DNA of 8,661 bases from positions 1 through 8,661 of the forward strand of contig USAL01000074.1 in assembly GCA_900552545.1 (NCBI GenBank), written 5' to 3'. Of this stretch, positions 6,931 through 8,661 are shown one piece after another. A program made the position numbers and the translations under genes. Under the pieces are notes generated by a model. That model was not told where the DNA came from. It worked only from the letters and a program-made list of their open reading frames with translations, and made no database searches. Position 1 is the first letter of the stretch; every line of letters begins with the position of its first letter. Source of the DNA: an uncultured Sutterella sp. (lineage in GTDB: Bacteria; Pseudomonadota; Gammaproteobacteria; Burkholderiales; Burkholderiaceae_F).

Positions 6931-7081
6931 CAGAGTCCTCTGCTTACGAGGTGAAGAGCACCGAGCTCACCGTTGCCGATTTTCTCATCATGGAAGCACC
7001 TCCACATATGTGGAGAAGACCACTGACCCTGCAGGTTGGCGGTGTTGAGGTTAGAAACACCTCCACGTACGTGGAGAAGAC
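6931..7081 (-). CRISPR. Minimal decayed CRISPR array with type I-E-like repeats
   Basis: Two 28-base repeats, 6993-7020 and 7054-7081, are 25/28 identical and start exactly 61 bases apart, leaving a 33-base spacer (7021-7053). Each has a perfect 16-base palindromic core, CTCCACGTACGTGGAG or CTCCACATATGTGGAG. Read on the minus strand the repeat begins GTCTTC and ends GGTGTTTC (GGTGCTTC in the 6993 copy). That matches the layout of type I-E repeats, whose repeat-plus-spacer unit is about 61 bases. A third, much decayed copy at 6931-6958 matches the last 24 repeat positions at about 16, with its start 62 bases before the next; it leaves a 34-base second spacer. Decay of the copy farthest from 7081 puts the leader side at 7082 onward. 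That side is now occupied by the IS remnant. No cas genes are in the window. With so few units the call is probable, not certain. Confidence 0.62.
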
Positions 7082-7200
7082 TCAGGCCTGTCGAACTACC
7101 GCTTCCCTATATTGCTTAGGAGAACGGTAGTTCAACTTGGCCTGGATGCGTTCCTCATTGTGCAAAATTCAAGAATTTTCAATTTGGCCTCATCGACCGT
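7082..7200 (-). pseudogene. IS3-family transposase OrfB, C-terminal remnant
   Basis: The last 26 codons before the TGA at 7082-7084 read 'HNEERIQAKLNYRSPKQY' followed by REAVVRQA. This matches the common IS3-family OrfB tail of the type YNxxRIQxKLxxxSPxxYR. Upstream, 'TVDEAKLKILEF' looks like the preceding part of the same domain, but it is in another frame; two extra bases at about 7160-7161 break the frame. The catalytic DDE core is entirely absent, so no active transposase can be made. Confidence 0.7.
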
Positions 7201-7552
7201 CAGAAGGGGAAATGTTGCAGACGCGTGCGGCCTGGGCGTAATTGCGGCAAATCTCGTACTCTCGGACAGCACGTAAGGCAAGCTCAGGAGTCGCCAACGA
7301 GCGATACGTGGGATCAAGCCAGGTCAGATCGCCAAGGTCAAAGCGATATTGGCATTGCTGCACCCAACTTTTAGTGAGACGAAGCTGGGTGGCGATGGTT
7401 TGAGCACGCGCGCCCTGCCGAAGCAACAACAAAACTTGGTGGCGAATTTCCGCAGAAATTTTCTTGCTCATAAAAATGTCCCCAGAAAGTGTCTCGCTTT
7501 CTGGGGACTGTTCATCGCAGGCTTGTTGTTTAACTTCTTGGGAGATGGGCAT
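7190..7552 (-). pseudogene. IS3-family OrfA (IS150-like), truncated
   Basis: The frame runs from the ATG at 7550-7552 and is preceded by AGGAG (7562-7566, nine bases upstream). An inner ATG at 7469-7471 would give 'MSKKISAEIRHQ', which is the more usual IS3 OrfA N-terminus. Two helix-turn-helix-like segments follow: 'IRHQVLLLLRQGARAQTIA' and 'ELALRAVREYEICRNYAQAA', ending in 'RVCNISPS'. This is the InsJ/IS150 OrfA arrangement. The second HTH is cut where 'SPS' would continue, and the frame then stops after 'DGR' in OrfB-derived sequence. Only the DNA-binding half remains. It could still be expressed as a small DNA-binding protein, but nothing shows that it is. Confidence 0.68.
7472..7508 (-). 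promoter_or_regulatory. Terminator-like hairpin at the OrfA start
   Basis: On the minus strand GTCCCCAGAAAG and CTTTCTGGGGAC form a perfect 12-bp stem (7497-7508 with 7478-7489) around a 7-base loop. The stem is followed by ATTTTT and then at once by the ATG at 7469-7471. The GGGGA that would serve as Shine-Dalgarno for this ATG is inside the stem. The structure could end transcription entering from outside the element or hide the start codon region. It also lies within the longer reading frame that starts at 7552. Confidence 0.7.
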
Positions 7553-7607
7553 GGCTTTGGACTCCTTTGTGTCCAAAAATTCCATACCACTTCAAAGGGC
7601 AGACAAC

Positions 7608-7638
7608 AAAAAAGCCCTGAATCATTCGATTCAAGGCT
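7608..7638 (-). terminator. Intrinsic terminator of tRNA-Leu
   Basis: On the minus strand an 11-bp stem (7628-7638 with 7613-7623; one G-U pair) with a 4-base loop is followed by a six-T run that ends at 7608. It lies 46 bases after the tRNA CCA end and points the same way, so it should end the tRNA transcript before the IS remnant. Confidence 0.85.
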
Positions 7639-7684
7639 CTCATGCTTTTCGGAGGTTTGCATCACGCTTCAAAGGGAAGCGGAG

Positions 7685-7769
7685 TGGTGCCCAAGACTGG
7701 ACTCGAACCAGCATGCCTCACGGCGCTGCGACCTGAACACAGTGCGTCTACCAATTTCGCCACTTGGGC
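7685..7769 (-). tRNA. tRNA-Leu (anticodon CAG)
   Basis: An 85-base class II tRNA with the CCA end encoded (7685-7687). The acceptor stem GCCCAAG pairs with CUUGGGC. The anticodon stem CUGUG/CGCAG closes the loop UUCAGGU, giving anticodon CAG, which reads CUG. A long variable arm with stem GCC/GGC is present, as expected for leucine tRNA. The T arm has the loop UUCGAGU closed by GCUGG/CCAGU, and the discriminator base is A, the leucine identity base. All stems are intact. It has its own promoter (7788-7816) and terminator (7608-7638). Confidence 0.97.
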
Positions 7770-7792
7770 TAAACTTCCGAGACGCGTATTAT
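7764..7792 (+). promoter_or_regulatory. Possible rnr promoter overlapping the tRNA promoter
   Basis: On the plus strand TTGGGC (7764-7769) and TATTAT (7787-7792) are 17 bases apart. The -10 is good, the -35 poor (TTG only). It would give a leader of roughly 40 bases before rnr and would share its -10 region with the divergent tRNA promoter. rnr needs a promoter here because its upstream neighbour runs the other way. Confidence 0.3.
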
Positions 7793-7816
7793 TGAACACT
7801 CCAGATAAAATGTCAA
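7788..7816 (-). promoter_or_regulatory. Sigma70-type promoter of tRNA-Leu
   Basis: On the minus strand a perfect TTGACA -35 box (7811-7816) is separated by exactly 17 bases from AATAAT (7788-7793; one mismatch to TATAAT). The downstream ACGCGTC is GC-rich, as in discriminators of stable-RNA promoters under stringent control. Transcription would start about 12 bases before the mature tRNA 5' end. Confidence 0.85.
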
Positions 7817-7842
7817 CCCCCTGACAAAAAAATCATTCACAC

Positions 7843-8661
7843 ATGGCCACGACGAAGAAAAAGAAGCTCACAAAAGAAGAAAAGGAGAACCAGTCCTTCC
7901 TCGGTTCTCATGACGCGCTGTCGGCGACTGCCGCGCTGATCGAAGCGGGCATGCCGCTTACGAAGGACAAGGCCCTCGAGACGCTTGAGATGGTTTGCAG
8001 CCTTGATGCGGCGCAGGCCTCCAAGCTTTTGGAGCGCCTTAGTCGTGCGGGCGTTTTCGCCGTCAACGCCAAGGGTGTGTGCAAAGTCGCCTGCTACGGC
8101 GGACTGCGCAGGGGAGTGCTTGGCTATACCCGGATGGGGCGCGCCTACCTGACCCTTGAAGAAGAGGGCGACCGCACGTATTTGCCCGACGATCTCTACG
8201 ATCTGCTGCCCGGCGACGTGGTCTGGGTCGACGGCGTTGACCGCTTCGTGTTGCTTGCGCGCCGAGAAAAGCGCACCTGGGTGTGCAGCTGCAGCCGCGG
8301 CGGCCGCAGGCGCGCCACGGCGGCGCATCCTCTGGGCTCGAACGTGCCGACGATCGACATCATCGGCAACCGAAAGGTGTTCGAGGGCGAGCTCGAGGAG
8401 GGCGATCTCGTCGAGCTTGAGCTCACGCCCGAGTGCATGGTGCCCACCAATGACCCGTATATGCTCCTCAAGGGAAAGTTGACGAACGTGCTCGGCACGA
8501 GCGACGACGCCCGCGCTCAGATTCTTGCTACGTCCGCGCGCTTTGAAGTGCCCTATGAGTTTTCGCCGCAGACGCTTGACGAAGCCCAGGCGCTGCCCGA
8601 GACCGTCGATACGGACGCCGAGATCTCCTCGCGTGTTGATCTGCGCGACATCGGCTTTGTC
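7843..8661 (+). CDS. rnr: Ribonuclease R, N-terminal part
   Basis: The frame is open from the ATG at 7843 to the window edge: 273 codons, with the rest beyond. RNase R is a processive 3'-to-5' exoribonuclease that degrades structured RNA and takes part in rRNA and tmRNA quality control. Visible are a Lys-rich start, an N-terminal winged-helix-like region (about residues 20-85, 'LEMVCSLDAAQASKLLERLS'), and a cold-shock-type OB region ('GVLGYTRMGRAYLTL', 'LLPGDVVWVDGVDRFVLL'). Then comes 'FEVPYEFSPQTLDEAQALP' and the start of the RNB domain at 'SRVDLRDIGFV'. In the family this is followed by the catalytic TIDxxDAxDFDDA segment, here outside the window. The neighbouring tRNA-Leu supports the call. 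No clear Shine-Dalgarno precedes the ATG. Confidence 0.93.
   Translation, partial: MATTKKKKLTKEEKENQSFLGSHDALSATAALIEAGMPLTKDKALETLEMVCSLDAAQASKLLERLSRAGVFAVNAKGVCKVACYGGLRRGVLGYTRMGRAYLTLEEEGDRTYLPDDLYDLLPGDVVWVDGVDRFVLLARREKRTWVCSCSRGGRRRATAAHPLGSNVPTIDIIGNRKVFEGELEEGDLVELELTPECMVPTNDPYMLLKGKLTNVLGTSDDARAQILATSARFEVPYEFSPQTLDEAQALPETVDTDAEISSRVDLRDIGFV

Larger units (their letters stand above)
7082..7577 (-). mobile_element. Internally deleted IS3-family insertion sequence
   Basis: On the minus strand the start of an IS3-family OrfA (two HTH-like segments) and the last codons of OrfB are joined near 7200, with the bulk of both genes missing. The OrfB stop codon at 7082-7084 directly abuts a CRISPR repeat. 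On the other side, the inverted repeat TTTGGAC/GTCCAAA (7556-7562, 7571-7577) lies just before the OrfA start and may be near the original end. I could not find matching terminal inverted repeats or a target duplication, so the borders are approximate. The segment is visibly more AT-rich than the flanking housekeeping genes. It lies directly downstream of tRNA-Leu and its terminator. Confidence 0.7.

Noticed and set aside
6906..7130. Short plus-strand open frame across the repeats
   Set aside because: It reads through the palindromic repeats and into the antisense of the OrfB tail; no family resemblance.
7084..7143. Long imperfect inverted repeat (GAACTACCG/CGGTAGTTC plus AGGCC/GGCCT), first read as a structured RNA or CRISPR leader element
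   Set aside because: The bases encode the conserved OrfB tail on the minus strand, so the symmetry is most simply a coding coincidence.
7164..7179. AT-rich palindrome AAAATTC/GAATTTT as an operator
   Set aside because: It falls in OrfB-derived coding sequence of the IS remnant and has no gene start nearby.
7349..7795. Plus-strand open frame over the IS remnant and tRNA
   Set aside because: It is antisense to the OrfA remnant and runs through the tRNA-Leu gene, so it cannot be a real protein gene.

Overview
The window looks like a chromosomal segment of a GC-rich betaproteobacterium of the order Burkholderiales. The protein style suggests a gut-associated lineage such as Sutterella or Parasutterella, but the genus is an inference. 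The main evidence is the gene order hflC - DUF2065 - hisZ - purA - phosphoribosyltransferase at the left and tRNA-Leu next to rnr at the right, which is the familiar Burkholderiales order for this locus.

Left block (1-3704, + strand): the 3' end of hflC, a small two-helix membrane protein (DUF2065), hisZ (regulatory subunit of short-form ATP phosphoribosyltransferase), purA (adenylosuccinate synthetase) and a COG2236-type phosphoribosyltransferase. hflC to purA are tightly spaced and probably co-transcribed. A hairpin after purA and a bipartite hairpin after the phosphoribosyltransferase mark the ends of transcripts. The block joins membrane-protease control with histidine and purine biosynthesis and salvage, and the last three products all belong to PRPP or purine-nucleotide metabolism.

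Middle block (3705-7684) is accessory. It separates the phosphoribosyltransferase from tRNA-Leu and rnr, which normally lie close together. It holds a minus-strand CobT-like protein (HExxH domain, low-complexity linker, VWA domain) without its usual AAA+ partner. A divergent gene encodes a secreted metallo-beta-lactamase-fold hydrolase with an altered metal motif (HxDxDH). Next come a cluster of competing hairpins, a tiny decayed CRISPR array with type I-E-like repeats, and an internally deleted IS3-family insertion sequence. The IS OrfB stop codon directly abuts the first CRISPR repeat. No cas gene is present.

Right block (7608-8661): tRNA-Leu(CAG) on the minus strand, with its own strong sigma70-type promoter and intrinsic terminator, and the divergent start of rnr (ribonuclease R), which runs off the window.

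The most interesting part is 6931-7577: a CRISPR relic joined to an IS remnant. The IS carries a terminator-like hairpin placed exactly at a candidate transposase start. The CobT-like protein and the variant hydrolase come next in interest.
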